In this document: positions 15,323-23,189 of the stretch, one piece after another | Position numbering within the stretch: position 1 is the stretch's first letter | Layout: each line of letters begins with the position of its first letter | DNA from: Candidatus Peregrinibacteria bacterium Gr01-1014_25 | GTDB lineage: Bacteria; Patescibacteriota; Gracilibacteria; Peribacterales; Peribacteraceae | NCBI GenBank assembly: GCA_007376205.1 | Contig: VMFU01000010.1 | Location: 1 to 40,463, forward strand | Reading direction: 5' to 3' | DNA length: 40,463 bases | Position numbers and translations under genes: made by a program | Notes under the pieces: generated by a model | The model's database searches: none | What the model was told of the DNA's origin: nothing | What the model saw: only the letters and a program-made list of their open reading frames with translations

Positions 15323-15357
15323 GACGGGATTGTAGCGCTATACTCCCCATGATGTCC
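15317..15357. promoter_or_regulatory. Near-symmetric bidirectional leaderless promoter
   Basis: The two divergent genes share a dyad centred on TAGCGCTA (15333-15340). Rightward: -10 TATACT at 15339-15344. Leftward: -10 TACAAT at 15334-15329. GGACAT at 15317-15322 mirrors ATGTCC at 15352-15357; each is the -35-like box of one direction and overlaps the start codon (ATG TCC) of the gene read the other way. The -10 to start-codon gaps are 6 nt (left) and 4 or 7 nt (right, depending on which of two ATGs is used). Confidence 0.7.
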
Positions 15358-16875
15358 TTCTCGGTACGTCGTATTTCCGATGATTCATCGCGTCGGCGCA
15401 TTGCCTGGAAACCTCTGCTCGGGAACGTGCTCTTCTTCGCCCGTCCCCTGATGCAGCTCTACGGGGCATGGCGCCAGCAACGCGAAGCGGATGAACGGGC
15501 CGAACGCCGGCGCCACGCGCTGCGCATCGCGATGACCGTCGCCGCCGCGCTCGCGCTCGCCGCCCTCCTCTGGATGGGAACCGCGCGCGCCTGGATGTTC
15601 CTGAAGACCGTGGGCCTGCGGACGGCGTTGAACATTGCGGCGACGGAGTTGCCGCGGGACGCGCTGGGGCACACGAATCTCCTCCTCCTCGGCCAGGGCG
15701 ACAGCGCCGGGCAGGATCTGACGGACACCCTCATGATCGCAAGCTTGGACGCCCGCGGGTCCTCCGCCGTCCTCCTGTCGCTGCCGCGCGACCTGCATTT
15801 CCTCGAACGCAAAGGACTTCCCGACGGGAAGGTGAACAACTCCTACCGCGACTACAAGGTCCGCCGTCGCCGCGAAGGGTTGGAGCCGGACGCGGCCTCG
15901 CTTCAGGCGCTGCGGGACTCCGCGCAGGAAATCGGCTCCGCCCTCCAACTCGACATCCACGGCGTCGTGAAAGTCGACTTCGAGGGATTCGTGCAGGCGG
16001 TCGACGCGATCGGCGGCGTGGACGTCGCCGTCCCCGAAGACATCGTCGATACCCAGTTCCCGACGGCGGATTACGGCTACGAGACGTTCGCGATCAATGC
16101 CGGCCCGCAGCATCTCGATGGCGCTACGGCCCTGAAATACGCACGGACCCGCCACACCAGCAGCGATTTCGACCGGTCGGCCCGCCAGCAGCAGATTCTC
16201 AAGGCCATGGCCGCGCGCGTCCGCGAGCAGGGCTTACTGGGCAAGGCCCGTACCGTCGCCGCGCTGCAGAGTATCGTCGCCGAGCACGTGGAGACGACAT
16301 TGGACCTGGGCATGATTCTGGCCCTCGGCAAAATGGCGGCCGAGTCCGAAGGCGGCGACGTCCACGCGATGCAGATCAACGACCGCAACGGCCTCTATGA
16401 GGGCGTCGTGGAACCCGGCGGTTTCCTCTACACCCCTCCCCGCGAGCTCTTCGGCGGACAATCGGTGCTCCTGCCGGTGTCGATCCCCGAATTTCCGGTC
16501 ACATGGAAGCAACTGCAGATGCTGAAACGTCTCTTCATCGACATGCGCACTCCCTACGCATGGAACGCCGACATCGCCATCCTGAACGCGGGCGCGAAGT
16601 CGGGCGTCGCGCGCACCCTGGGCAATGAGTTCGTCCGCTACGGGTTCCCCGTGGGTCGCATCGCCAACGCCTCCATGCCCGATCAGGAAACATCGTTCAT
16701 CGCCGCGGGCGGCGACTCCGCCCTCGATGCGGCGAAGTTCTTCGGTGCCTTCCTCGACCTTCCCGTGCAGGACATGCCCGCGGGACTTCCGGCGGAAGAG
16801 CGCGGAGCGGTGACGATTGTCCTGGGCGAAGACTACGCGTATACACCCTTCCAGAACCTCTCCCTGCCCCAATGA
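15349..16875 (+). CDS. LytR-CpsA-Psr (LCP) family protein with LytR C-terminal domain
   Basis: 508 residues from the first of two adjacent ATGs; the second, at 15352, mirrors the divergent gene start and may be used. LCP enzymes attach glycopolymers to the cell wall or another acceptor from lipid-linked precursors. A basic cytosolic part is followed by a membrane helix (about 58-80) and the LCP domain: LLLLGQGD, TDTLMIASLD, LSLPRDLHF, then VKVDFEGFVQAVDAIGGVDV, ALKYARTRHTSSDFDRSARQQ with conserved Arg residues. Residues about 400-500 match a LytR C-terminal domain (IAILNAGAKSGVARTL). The next gene overlaps its stop in an ATGA. Suggests a cell-surface glycopolymer. Confidence 0.92.
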   Translation: MMSFSVRRISDDSSRRRIAWKPLLGNVLFFARPLMQLYGAWRQQREADERAERRRHALRIAMTVAAALALAALLWMGTARAWMFLKTVGLRTALNIAATELPRDALGHTNLLLLGQGDSAGQDLTDTLMIASLDARGSSAVLLSLPRDLHFLERKGLPDGKVNNSYRDYKVRRRREGLEPDAASLQALRDSAQEIGSALQLDIHGVVKVDFEGFVQAVDAIGGVDVAVPEDIVDTQFPTADYGYETFAINAGPQHLDGATALKYARTRHTSSDFDRSARQQQILKAMAARVREQGLLGKARTVAALQSIVAEHVETTLDLGMILALGKMAAESEGGDVHAMQINDRNGLYEGVVEPGGFLYTPPRELFGGQSVLLPVSIPEFPVTWKQLQMLKRLFIDMRTPYAWNADIAILNAGAKSGVARTLGNEFVRYGFPVGRIANASMPDQETSFIAAGGDSALDAAKFFGAFLDLPVQDMPAGLPAEERGAVTIVLGEDYAYTPFQNLSLPQ

Positions 16876-17807
16876 CCCCACGCGAGATCATCGCCCGCGC
16901 CTGGGCGATCACCGGCCACGAGACGTCGCTGCGGCGCTGGGGCTTCACGTCCTCCTTCCTGGAAACGCTCCTCAACGTGAAGCTGGTGATGTACCAGACG
17001 TACTTCTTCTACGAGTACTTCATGTCGGGGGGAACGCCGGGCTTCTTCGACGTCGAGGTCGCCCTGTACCACGTCCTCCCTTTCTGGTTCTTCCTCACGA
17101 TCGTCATCACGTTCCTCGTCATGGTCGTCATCGAATTCTTCATGCCCCACCTCTGTCTGGGCGCGATCATCGGCCTGGCGGCCAAGGCCTACCGCGGCGA
17201 GGAGGTGAAGGGCGGCCTCGTCCTAGGCGTCTACAACTTCTTTCCGATCTTCGCCGTGCGCGAGATCTTCTTCCTCGCCCGCACGACGACGACCATCACC
17301 GCGATCTCTCTCATCCTGCGCTACATCGACCATCCGCTGAAGGCGCCGTCCGTCATCACGCTCATCCTCCTGTGGGCCGTCTCAAACATCCTGCGGTTCC
17401 TCACCAGCTTCGCGGAGGAAGCCATTGTCATCCGCAAATCGCACATCTTCTCGGCGATGGGCAGGAGCTTCAAGCTCTTCTTGAGTCACTTGGGGCATCT
17501 GATGTTCCTCGTGCTCCTCATGCTCGTCATTTCCATCCGCGTCATCATCAACGCTATCATCGTCCTCCTCATTCCGGCTCTCGTGCTGGGCTTGGGCCTT
17601 CTCCTCGCCACGTTCCTATCCATGACGTTGAGCGTCGTTCTGGCGACGATCACCGGGTTCGGCCTCATCGTCGGCGCCAGCTATTTCTTCGCGTACCTCC
17701 ACGTTTTCAAGCAGACCGTCTGGACCATCACCTACCTGGAGTTGAGCAAACACAAGGACATCGATCTCATCGTGGCGGACGAAGGGGGCGGAGGAGGGCA
17801 CCACTGA
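16872..17807 (+). CDS. Polytopic membrane protein, unknown
   Basis: 311 residues. ATG overlaps the LCP stop (ATGA), so translation is coupled. At least five or six long hydrophobic segments are visible, for example FWFFLTIVITFLVMVVIEFF, LMFLVLLMLVISIRVIINAI and IVLLIPALVLGLGLLLATFL. An amphipathic N-terminus and a soluble tail ending in EGGGGGHH flank them. No catalytic motif is recognised; the layout is loosely that of DUF-type six-helix proteins. Coupling with the LCP gene suggests a cell-envelope role, possibly in precursor handling. This is inference from context. Confidence 0.75.
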   Translation: MTPREIIARAWAITGHETSLRRWGFTSSFLETLLNVKLVMYQTYFFYEYFMSGGTPGFFDVEVALYHVLPFWFFLTIVITFLVMVVIEFFMPHLCLGAIIGLAAKAYRGEEVKGGLVLGVYNFFPIFAVREIFFLARTTTTITAISLILRYIDHPLKAPSVITLILLWAVSNILRFLTSFAEEAIVIRKSHIFSAMGRSFKLFLSHLGHLMFLVLLMLVISIRVIINAIIVLLIPALVLGLGLLLATFLSMTLSVVLATITGFGLIVGASYFFAYLHVFKQTVWTITYLELSKHKDIDLIVADEGGGGGHH

Positions 17808-17837
17808 AGCCATTCCTGATCGCCACACCCAAAATTC

Positions 17838-17877
17838 TTGACAGTGTACTTTCGTCCACCTATCATGGTGTACGTTC
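17838..17877 (+). promoter_or_regulatory. lexA-dinB promoter with candidate LexA operators
   Basis: TTGACA (17838-17843), a 17-nt spacer, then TATCAT (17861-17866). Two direct copies of GTGTACNTTC, at 17845-17854 and 17868-17877, lie in the spacer and just after the -10 box. Their 23-nt offset is about two helical turns, so a repressor on both would block RNA polymerase. CACC-TATCAT-GGTG also makes a small dyad around the -10. The motif differs from the E. coli and Bacillus SOS boxes. Confidence 0.6.
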
Positions 17878-17890
17878 ATCCCCTTTCTCC

Positions 17891-18499
17891 ATGACCCTCA
17901 CACCCCACCAGCGCACCGTCCTGAATTACATCGGCGAGTTCCAGCACAAACGCGGATACTCCCCCTCCCTCGCGGATCTGGCGATCGCCTTCGGCGTGCG
18001 CAGCAAGAACGCCATCGCCAAGGTGGTGAACGTGCTCTCGCGCGACGGGTACCTGGAGAAGGACCCCAAGGGTCGCATCAAGATCCTGCACCACGAAGAG
18101 TCCCACAGCAGCGCGCGCCTCCCCATTGCCCTGCCTCTCTTCGGCCCCATCGCCGCGGGCTTCGCCGCCCCCGTCGAAGAGCAGGCCGAGGAAACCGTGA
18201 CGCTCGAGGACTATCTCGTCGGCGACCGATCGTCCACCTTCCTCCTGCGGGTGAAGGGCGACAGCATGATCGGCGCCGGCATCAACGAAGGAGATCTCGT
18301 TGTCGTCGACCGTAAGCGTCAGCCGCGCCTCAACGCCATCGTCGTCGGCGTGCTCGACGGCGAGTTCACGCTGAAGCGCTTGCGGAAAGATAAGGGAAAA
18401 TTCTACCTGCAAGCGGAGAATCCCGAGTATCCCGATCTGCATGCCCTCGAGGAGCTCAAGGTCGCGGGTGTGGTGATCGGATTGATGCGCAAATATTGA
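17891..18499 (+). CDS. lexA: LexA SOS repressor
   Basis: 202 residues from ATG at 17891; frames reading further upstream run through the promoter. LexA represses DNA-damage genes until RecA-stimulated self-cleavage. The N-terminal winged helix is typical (LTPHQRTVLNYIGEF, then RGYSPSLADLAIAFGV and NAIAKVVNVLSRDGYL). The linker has the cleavage site Ala89-Gly90 (PIAAGFAAP). The protease domain has Ser125 in VKGDSMIGAGI and Lys162 in DGEFTLKRL. All key residues are present, so it should be functional. The stop codon overlaps the dinB start (TTGATG), giving a translationally coupled SOS operon under candidate self-control. Confidence 0.95.
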   Translation: MTLTPHQRTVLNYIGEFQHKRGYSPSLADLAIAFGVRSKNAIAKVVNVLSRDGYLEKDPKGRIKILHHEESHSSARLPIALPLFGPIAAGFAAPVEEQAEETVTLEDYLVGDRSSTFLLRVKGDSMIGAGINEGDLVVVDRKRQPRLNAIVVGVLDGEFTLKRLRKDKGKFYLQAENPEYPDLHALEELKVAGVVIGLMRKY

Positions 18500-19755
18500 T
18501 GCTCGCCCACGTCGACGCAGACAGTTTCTTCGCGTCTGTCCTCCAGAGGGGCAACCCGCGCCTGAAGGGCAAACCGCTCCTCGCCGTCGGCATGGGCGGG
18601 GCCATCGTCATCGCGGCGACATACGAGGCCAAGGCGCTTGGCGTGAAGACGGGCATGCGCCTGGTCGAGGCCCGGCGCCTCTGCCCGAAGGCCATCGAGA
18701 TGACCGCGGATTTCCGCGAGACGGGCATGGCATCGGCGCAGATCGAGGAGATCATCCGCGAGCACTGCCCGGTGATCGAACAGATGTCGGTGGACGAATG
18801 GTTCCTAGATCTTGCAACGTGCATCGGCGGCGTGCCGCGCGACCTTGGAGCATGGACGCTGGCCCTTCGTCAGGACATCCTCCGGCGCACGGATCTGTCC
18901 GTCTCCATCGGCGTGGCACCCACGAAGCTTCTCGCGAAAATGGCCGGGGAATACCGAAAGCCGGGGGGCGTGACGGTGATTTCCCTCACCCCCCCTCCCC
19001 CTCCCCCCGAGGGGGAGGGGGACCGAAGGGGAGAGGGAAAGAACGGGATTACCATTGAACACCTCCTCCGCGACCGCCCTGCCGCCGCGATTCCGGGTAT
19101 CGGCAGGCGGACGGAACCGAAGGTCGCCGCGCAGGGGTGGCGCACCGCATGGGACATCGCGACGGCGGACACGGAGGCGCTCGCGGCCCTGCTCGGCAAA
19201 ACCGGACGGGACATGCAGCGGGCGCTCCTGGGAACGGCGACAGACGCGGTGGTGGCCGAGCCGGCGGCGCCGAAATCCGTTTCGCGGGCGAGGAGTTTTC
19301 GTGCATCACGCGACCGCGCGATGCTCTGGGGGTACGCGCTGCAGCACCTACAGTACCTGGTGCTCAAGATGCGTCGCGAAGGACTGCAGTGCAAAGGCAT
19401 GACTCTCTGGCTGCGCGACGGGCAGTACGCACACCGAGGCGAGAGCGTCTCGCTCCCCCGAGCCATGGACACCGAAGAACTCCTCACACCCTTCCTCCGC
19501 CGCTGCTTCGCGGCGGTCCACGCCAAAACCCAACCGTACACCCAAGTGGGCGTCGCCCTCTGGAACCTGACTCCGCACGGACCGTCCCAGGCATCGCTCT
19601 TCGAAGAACCCGATCAAGCGACCAAACGCGAACGGCTGCAGGAAACGCTCGATGTCATCCGCACCCGCTTCGGCCGCAACGCGATCCACCGCGGCAGCGC
19701 CCTCTCCATCGGCACGGGAACGAAGAAGGATTTGGGGTGGTCGGTGTACGTGTGA
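18499..19755 (+). CDS. dinB: DNA polymerase IV-type Y-family polymerase (DinB)
   Basis: 418 residues from ATG at 18499, one base overlapping the lexA stop. Y-family translesion polymerase. Catalytic acidic residues lie in HVDADSFFASV (Asp6, Asp8) and SVDEWFLDL (Asp99, Glu100); the usual DEAFLD Ala is Trp here. The thumb helix-hairpin-helix AAIPGIGRRTEPKVAAQG is near 198-215 and the little-finger domain follows. Residues about 164-182 (TPPPPPPEGEGDRRGEGKN) have no family counterpart and are encoded by a G/C palindrome, so they look like an in-frame repeat insertion between palm and thumb. Convergent with valS with no spacer. Confidence 0.92.
   Translation: MLAHVDADSFFASVLQRGNPRLKGKPLLAVGMGGAIVIAATYEAKALGVKTGMRLVEARRLCPKAIEMTADFRETGMASAQIEEIIREHCPVIEQMSVDEWFLDLATCIGGVPRDLGAWTLALRQDILRRTDLSVSIGVAPTKLLAKMAGEYRKPGGVTVISLTPPPPPPEGEGDRRGEGKNGITIEHLLRDRPAAAIPGIGRRTEPKVAAQGWRTAWDIATADTEALAALLGKTGRDMQRALLGTATDAVVAEPAAPKSVSRARSFRASRDRAMLWGYALQHLQYLVLKMRREGLQCKGMTLWLRDGQYAHRGESVSLPRAMDTEELLTPFLRRCFAAVHAKTQPYTQVGVALWNLTPHGPSQASLFEEPDQATKRERLQETLDVIRTRFGRNAIHRGSALSIGTGTKKDLGWSVYV
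18983..19040. repeat. Palindromic element inserted in frame in dinB
   Basis: A C-rich arm (CCCCCTCCCCCTCCCC type, 18989-19008) is followed by CGAG and a complementary G-rich arm, then GACCGAAGGGGAGAGGGA, whose end pairs back to TCCCTC at 18982-18987. It forms a long imperfect hairpin and encodes a low-complexity Pro-Gly-Glu segment. Confidence 0.75.
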
Positions 19756-22440
19756 TTAGCGAAGTCCCGACAGTCTCTCCCCGATCTTTCCCAGCTTCTC
19801 TCTCGCCTCCGCAAGCTTCGTTCGCATCTCCCCTACGACGCTCGCGGGCGCCTTTGCGGTGAAGCCCGCGTTGCCGAGCTTCGCCTCGAGCGAGGCGACG
19901 TACGCCTGCAGTTCCTGAAGCTCCTTCTTCATCGCGGCGGGATCGACGAGTCCGTCGAGCGGCACGTGAATCTCGACCTCCGGCAAAAACGCACTGGCCG
20001 CGTTCGCGTGGGCCGCGGGCTTTTCGTCGATTGTCAGGTCCCCGACCTTCGCCATGCGCACGATGTGGTCGCGATGCTGTTCTAGGAGCGTCGCGTGCTT
20101 CTTGCTATGGATGACGGCGTCGATCTTCTTCCCCGCCTCAATCCCCTGCTCCGCGCGGATGCGGCGGATGGCGGTGATGACGTCGATCACGGTCTGCAGT
20201 TGATCGTACGCCGCTTGATCCATCCGTTCTTTCTTCGCAGCCGGCCAGGATTCGCGCATGAGCACGCCGGCATCGGCCGGCTTCAACTGCGCCCACAACT
20301 CCTCCGTGACGAACGGACAGTACGGATGCAGCAAACGCAGAATGCGCCGGAGAACATGGACGAGAACGGCGGGATTCGCGGTGCCCTTGGACAACTCCAA
20401 GTACCAATCGCAAAAGGTATCCCACACGAATGCATAGAGCCGCTCCCCGGCGTCGCTCAAGCGGTATTCCTGGAGAGACATCGTGATGTCTTCCGTGAGC
20501 TTCTCGGCAGCATGCAGAATCGCACGATCCGCCATCGCTACCTCTTCCGTCTTCCATCTTCCATCTTCCATCACTTGCGGATCAATCTTCATCTCCTCGC
20601 ACTTCATCAGCACGAATCGCGATGCGTTCCACAGCTTGTTCACGAAGTTCCGGTATCCGGCGATTTTCTCCTCGTAGAGCTTGGTGTCGTTGCCCGGACT
20701 CTGCCCGACGATCATCGCCAGGCGCAGCGCATCGGCGCCGTACGTGGCGATCATGTCGAGCGGATCGATCATCGTCGTCGGGTCGCTCTTGCTCATCTTC
20801 TTCCCCTCGCGTGTGCGCACGAGGCCGTGCAGGTACACGGTGCGGAACGGCACCTTCTGCTCATGCGGAACCTCCGGCAACTTGCTGAAGACGTACGTCG
20901 TCATGAGGATCATGCGGGCCACCCAGAAGAAGAGGATGTCGTACCCCGTTTCCATGACACTCGTAGGGTGGAACTTCCGGACATCGGGGCTCTGGAGGAG
21001 CATGTCCCGCAGTGTCCGTTTGGGATCGGCTGCTAACGCGGGGTCGACGAGCGTGCTCCACGTCCACAGCGCCGACGAGAACCACGTATCGAGCGTGTCG
21101 GGGTCCTGTTCCCAGCCCTTTCCCGCGGGTGCCGTGCTACCGACGAACGTTTCATCGCCGCGATACCACACCGGAACGCGATGCCCCCACCAGATCTGGC
21201 GGCTGATGCACCAGTCCCGCAGATTGTCGATCCAGTGGAAGTACGTCTTGGAGAAGCTGTCGGGGACGATGGCGATGTCACCGTGGTGAATGACCTCGTG
21301 CATGATTTCCTTCAGGCTCATCGACTCACCCTTCCACGAAACGGCTTTCTTGTGCACGTCGATGAACCACTGCAGCTTGATCTGCGGTTCGATGGTGCCG
21401 CCACCGCGCTGCGCTGTCGCCTTCCGATGCACGTAGTGCCCGTCGACCGCCGCGAGCAGCCCCTTGCCTTTGAGCTTCTCGACGATCAGCGGACGCGCTG
21501 CATCGATCGCCATGCCCGCGAACTCGCCGGCGATCGGCAGGAGGCGCCCGTCGAATCCGATGATCTGTTCCTTCTCCAGACCGTGTCGCTCGGCGATCGC
21601 GAAATCGACGGCGTCATGCCACGGCGTGATCGTCATGCATCCGGTGCCGAACGTCGGGTCGACGGCCGCGTCCTTGATGACCGTCGCGCGGATCGGCCCG
21701 TTGATCCATTCCAGCTCGATCGTCTGGCCGTGCTTGTAGGCGGCGTAGCGCTTGTCATCCGGGTGCATCACGACGTACTTGTCTCCGAACTTCGTCTCCG
21801 GGCGCGATGTGGAGATGCGGAACGGTCCGTACTGGAATGTATAGAAAGGAGAGACCTCCTCGATCCAGACGATCTCGTCGTCGGACACGGTGGTCTGCAG
21901 TTTGGGATCCCAGTTCACGATCCGGTGCCCGCGGTAGATCAGGCCGTCCTCGTACATCGACGCAAACACTTCGTTCACCAGGCGGTTGAGTGCGGGCTCG
22001 AAGGTGTAGCGCTCGCGGCTCCAGTCGCAGCTGCTCCCCATCTTGCGAATCTGTCCGCGTATTGTGTCCTTGCTCTTTTCCACGTACGCGGCGATGCGCG
22101 ACAGGAGCCCCTCGCGCCCCAGTTCCGCGCGCGGATCTTTCACGCCCTCGGCACGCAGGAGCTTGAGCACGACGTTCTCGGTGGCGATCGCCGCATGGTC
22201 GGTGCCCGGCACCCATAACGCCTCGTCGCCGAGCATGCGGTGGAACCGGATGAGGATGTCCTGGAGCGCGAGCATCACGGCGTGTCCCAGGTGCAGCTGC
22301 CCCGTCGCGTTCGGCGGCGGCATGCTGATTGTGAAAGGAGGTTTGCCCGACGTGGCGTCGGCGCGAAATGCGCCGCTCTTCTCCCACATCGCGTAGATGC
22401 GGTCTTCCACCGAGCCGGGATCGTATGCTTTGGAAAGCAT
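19756..22440 (-). CDS. valS: Valyl-tRNA synthetase
   Basis: 894 residues from ATG at 22440, the first Met before the conserved region; a TACGCT -10 box lies 6 nt upstream. Class I synthetase charging tRNA-Val. HIGH-type motif PPPNATGQLHLGHA (near residues 38-51), the CP1 editing domain in the middle, KMSKSDPTT-type motif near residues 550-560, an anticodon-binding helical domain, and a C-terminal coiled coil (ELQAYVASLEAKL...AREKLGKIGERL). Near residues 623-635, MEDGRWKTEEVA is encoded by tandem GATGGAA units and resembles a microrepeat insertion at the junction with the anticodon-binding domain. Convergent with dinB, with adjacent stop codons. Confidence 0.97.
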   Translation of the reverse strand: MLSKAYDPGSVEDRIYAMWEKSGAFRADATSGKPPFTISMPPPNATGQLHLGHAVMLALQDILIRFHRMLGDEALWVPGTDHAAIATENVVLKLLRAEGVKDPRAELGREGLLSRIAAYVEKSKDTIRGQIRKMGSSCDWSRERYTFEPALNRLVNEVFASMYEDGLIYRGHRIVNWDPKLQTTVSDDEIVWIEEVSPFYTFQYGPFRISTSRPETKFGDKYVVMHPDDKRYAAYKHGQTIELEWINGPIRATVIKDAAVDPTFGTGCMTITPWHDAVDFAIAERHGLEKEQIIGFDGRLLPIAGEFAGMAIDAARPLIVEKLKGKGLLAAVDGHYVHRKATAQRGGGTIEPQIKLQWFIDVHKKAVSWKGESMSLKEIMHEVIHHGDIAIVPDSFSKTYFHWIDNLRDWCISRQIWWGHRVPVWYRGDETFVGSTAPAGKGWEQDPDTLDTWFSSALWTWSTLVDPALAADPKRTLRDMLLQSPDVRKFHPTSVMETGYDILFFWVARMILMTTYVFSKLPEVPHEQKVPFRTVYLHGLVRTREGKKMSKSDPTTMIDPLDMIATYGADALRLAMIVGQSPGNDTKLYEEKIAGYRNFVNKLWNASRFVLMKCEEMKIDPQVMEDGRWKTEEVAMADRAILHAAEKLTEDITMSLQEYRLSDAGERLYAFVWDTFCDWYLELSKGTANPAVLVHVLRRILRLLHPYCPFVTEELWAQLKPADAGVLMRESWPAAKKERMDQAAYDQLQTVIDVITAIRRIRAEQGIEAGKKIDAVIHSKKHATLLEQHRDHIVRMAKVGDLTIDEKPAAHANAASAFLPEVEIHVPLDGLVDPAAMKKELQELQAYVASLEAKLGNAGFTAKAPASVVGEMRTKLAEAREKLGKIGERLSGLR
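20536..20572 (-). repeat. In-frame ATGGAAG microrepeat inside valS
   Basis: On the minus strand GATGGAAGATGGAAGATGGA units are tandem and end AGACGGAAGAGGTA, encoding MEDGRWKTEEV. The pattern is like the intergenic microrepeats in this window. Confidence 0.65.
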
Positions 22441-22446
22441 GAGACC

Positions 22447-22475
22447 AGCGTAAGGCGAGCGGCTTGAAGCGGGAA
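22447..22475 (-). promoter_or_regulatory. Promoter of valS (leaderless type)
   Basis: Minus strand TTCCCG (22475-22470), a 17-nt spacer, then TACGCT (22452-22447), 6 nt before the ATG. The -10 matches that of secF. Confidence 0.45.
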
Positions 22476-22512
22476 GGCGATTTCCACACAGGGGTGTGGC
22501 CATCCCACGATT

Positions 22513-22537
22513 AAAAAAGACCGCCTTTGGGGCGGCC
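22513..22537 (-). terminator. Intrinsic terminator upstream of valS
   Basis: Minus strand GGCCGCC (22537-22531) pairs with GGCGGTC (22525-22519), followed by six T residues. Confidence 0.75.
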
Positions 22538-22592
22538 TTCGAAACGATAGAGAGGAAAGAGCAGACTCCGCGCTGTAACAGCGCGTAAGTGC
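22513..22592 (-). ncRNA. Candidate ~80-nt small RNA upstream of valS
   Basis: A minus-strand promoter (TTGCAT, 18 nt, TATACA; 22627 to 22598) and an intrinsic terminator (GGCCGCC...GGCGGTC then TTTTTT, 22537 to 22513) frame a short transcript without an ATG. It contains a perfect 7-bp hairpin CGCGCTG-TTA-CAGCGCG and the 16-mer GCTCTTTCCTCTCTAT, which recurs at 39959-39974. A terminator of this strength on this strand has no protein gene to serve. It lies just upstream of valS, so a leader or attenuator for valS is an alternative; a T-box would be expected to carry a specifier and antiterminator, which I do not see. Confidence 0.4.
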
Positions 22593-22597
22593 AGGAC

Positions 22598-22627
22598 TGT
22601 ATACAGCACACCGAAGTCGGAATGCAA
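22598..22627 (-). promoter_or_regulatory. Promoter of the small RNA upstream of valS
   Basis: Minus strand TTGCAT (22627-22622), an 18-nt spacer, then TATACA (22603-22598), centred on a GTATAC palindrome. Confidence 0.4.
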
Positions 22628-22720
22628 GCGTTTTTTCCGGTAATCAAGCGACACAGGCGGGCACTGCGATCCCATGATGCGAAAGAGCGTGCAGAAAATT
22701 CATACAAAATTCTGGACAAA

Positions 22721-23137
22721 ATGGCTCCGGCAAGCGACAATGCGAAGACGATGACAAGCCGGTTCGGCGCCACCATCGAGCACATCGGCAAGGACTATGC
22801 GAGTCCGCGAAACGGCAGCGACCCCGTCGGTCTCACCGCGAATGTCCTCGCCAAAACGTACGACGCTCTCTCGGGCGCGCTGCCGTCGGTCGTTGGCGCG
22901 TTGAGCACGCGCGAATTCAACGTCGTGCCCCGCGACGGCATCACCGCCAGCACCCGCGCGGCCCTGCACAACACCCTGCAGGCGCAGTGGATCAAAAGCG
23001 GCCCGGGGCGCATCCTCAACGTCATCCCGAAAGCGATCACCGCCATCCTCGAAATTCCCGACGGTCTGGTGCGCGATGGCATTCAGATGATCGGCGGCGG
23101 GCGCAGCAACGATGGATACGTGGTGAAGAGTCAGTAA
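22721..23137 (+). CDS. Hypothetical protein, possibly membrane-associated
   Basis: 138 residues from ATG at 22721 (MAPASDNAKTMTSRFGATIEH), chosen because TACAAA lies 12 nt upstream; the frame opens further upstream (22589) but that part is a palindrome-containing promoter region. No signal peptide, cofactor or catalytic motif is recognised. The C-terminal half (ILNVIPKAITAILEIPDGLVRDGIQMIGGG) is amphipathic and could lie on a membrane or pack as helices. It is flanked by minus-strand genes on both sides (valS and pnp) and is monocistronic. Unknown family. Confidence 0.55.
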   Translation: MAPASDNAKTMTSRFGATIEHIGKDYASPRNGSDPVGLTANVLAKTYDALSGALPSVVGALSTREFNVVPRDGITASTRAALHNTLQAQWIKSGPGRILNVIPKAITAILEIPDGLVRDGIQMIGGGRSNDGYVVKSQ

Positions 23138-23145
23138 AGCATCAC

Positions 23146-23172
23146 AAGCGCTGGGGCTTGCGACGCTTTTTC
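23146..23172 (+). terminator. Candidate terminator after the hypothetical gene
   Basis: AAGCG (23146-23150) can pair with CGCTT (23164-23168), with an inner imperfect stem, and TTTTT follows. It lies in the short convergent gap with pnp. Confidence 0.4.
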
Positions 23173-23189
23173 GCCATTGAAGCCGCGCA

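Noticed and set aside
16817-17890. Frame open upstream of lexA
   Set aside because: It runs through the LCP and membrane-protein genes in another frame; no LexA homology there.
22441-22791. Upstream extension of valS to 22791
   Set aside because: The extra 117 residues have no similarity to ValRS, and they cover the candidate sRNA and promoter. ATG 22440 has a -10 box 6 nt upstream.
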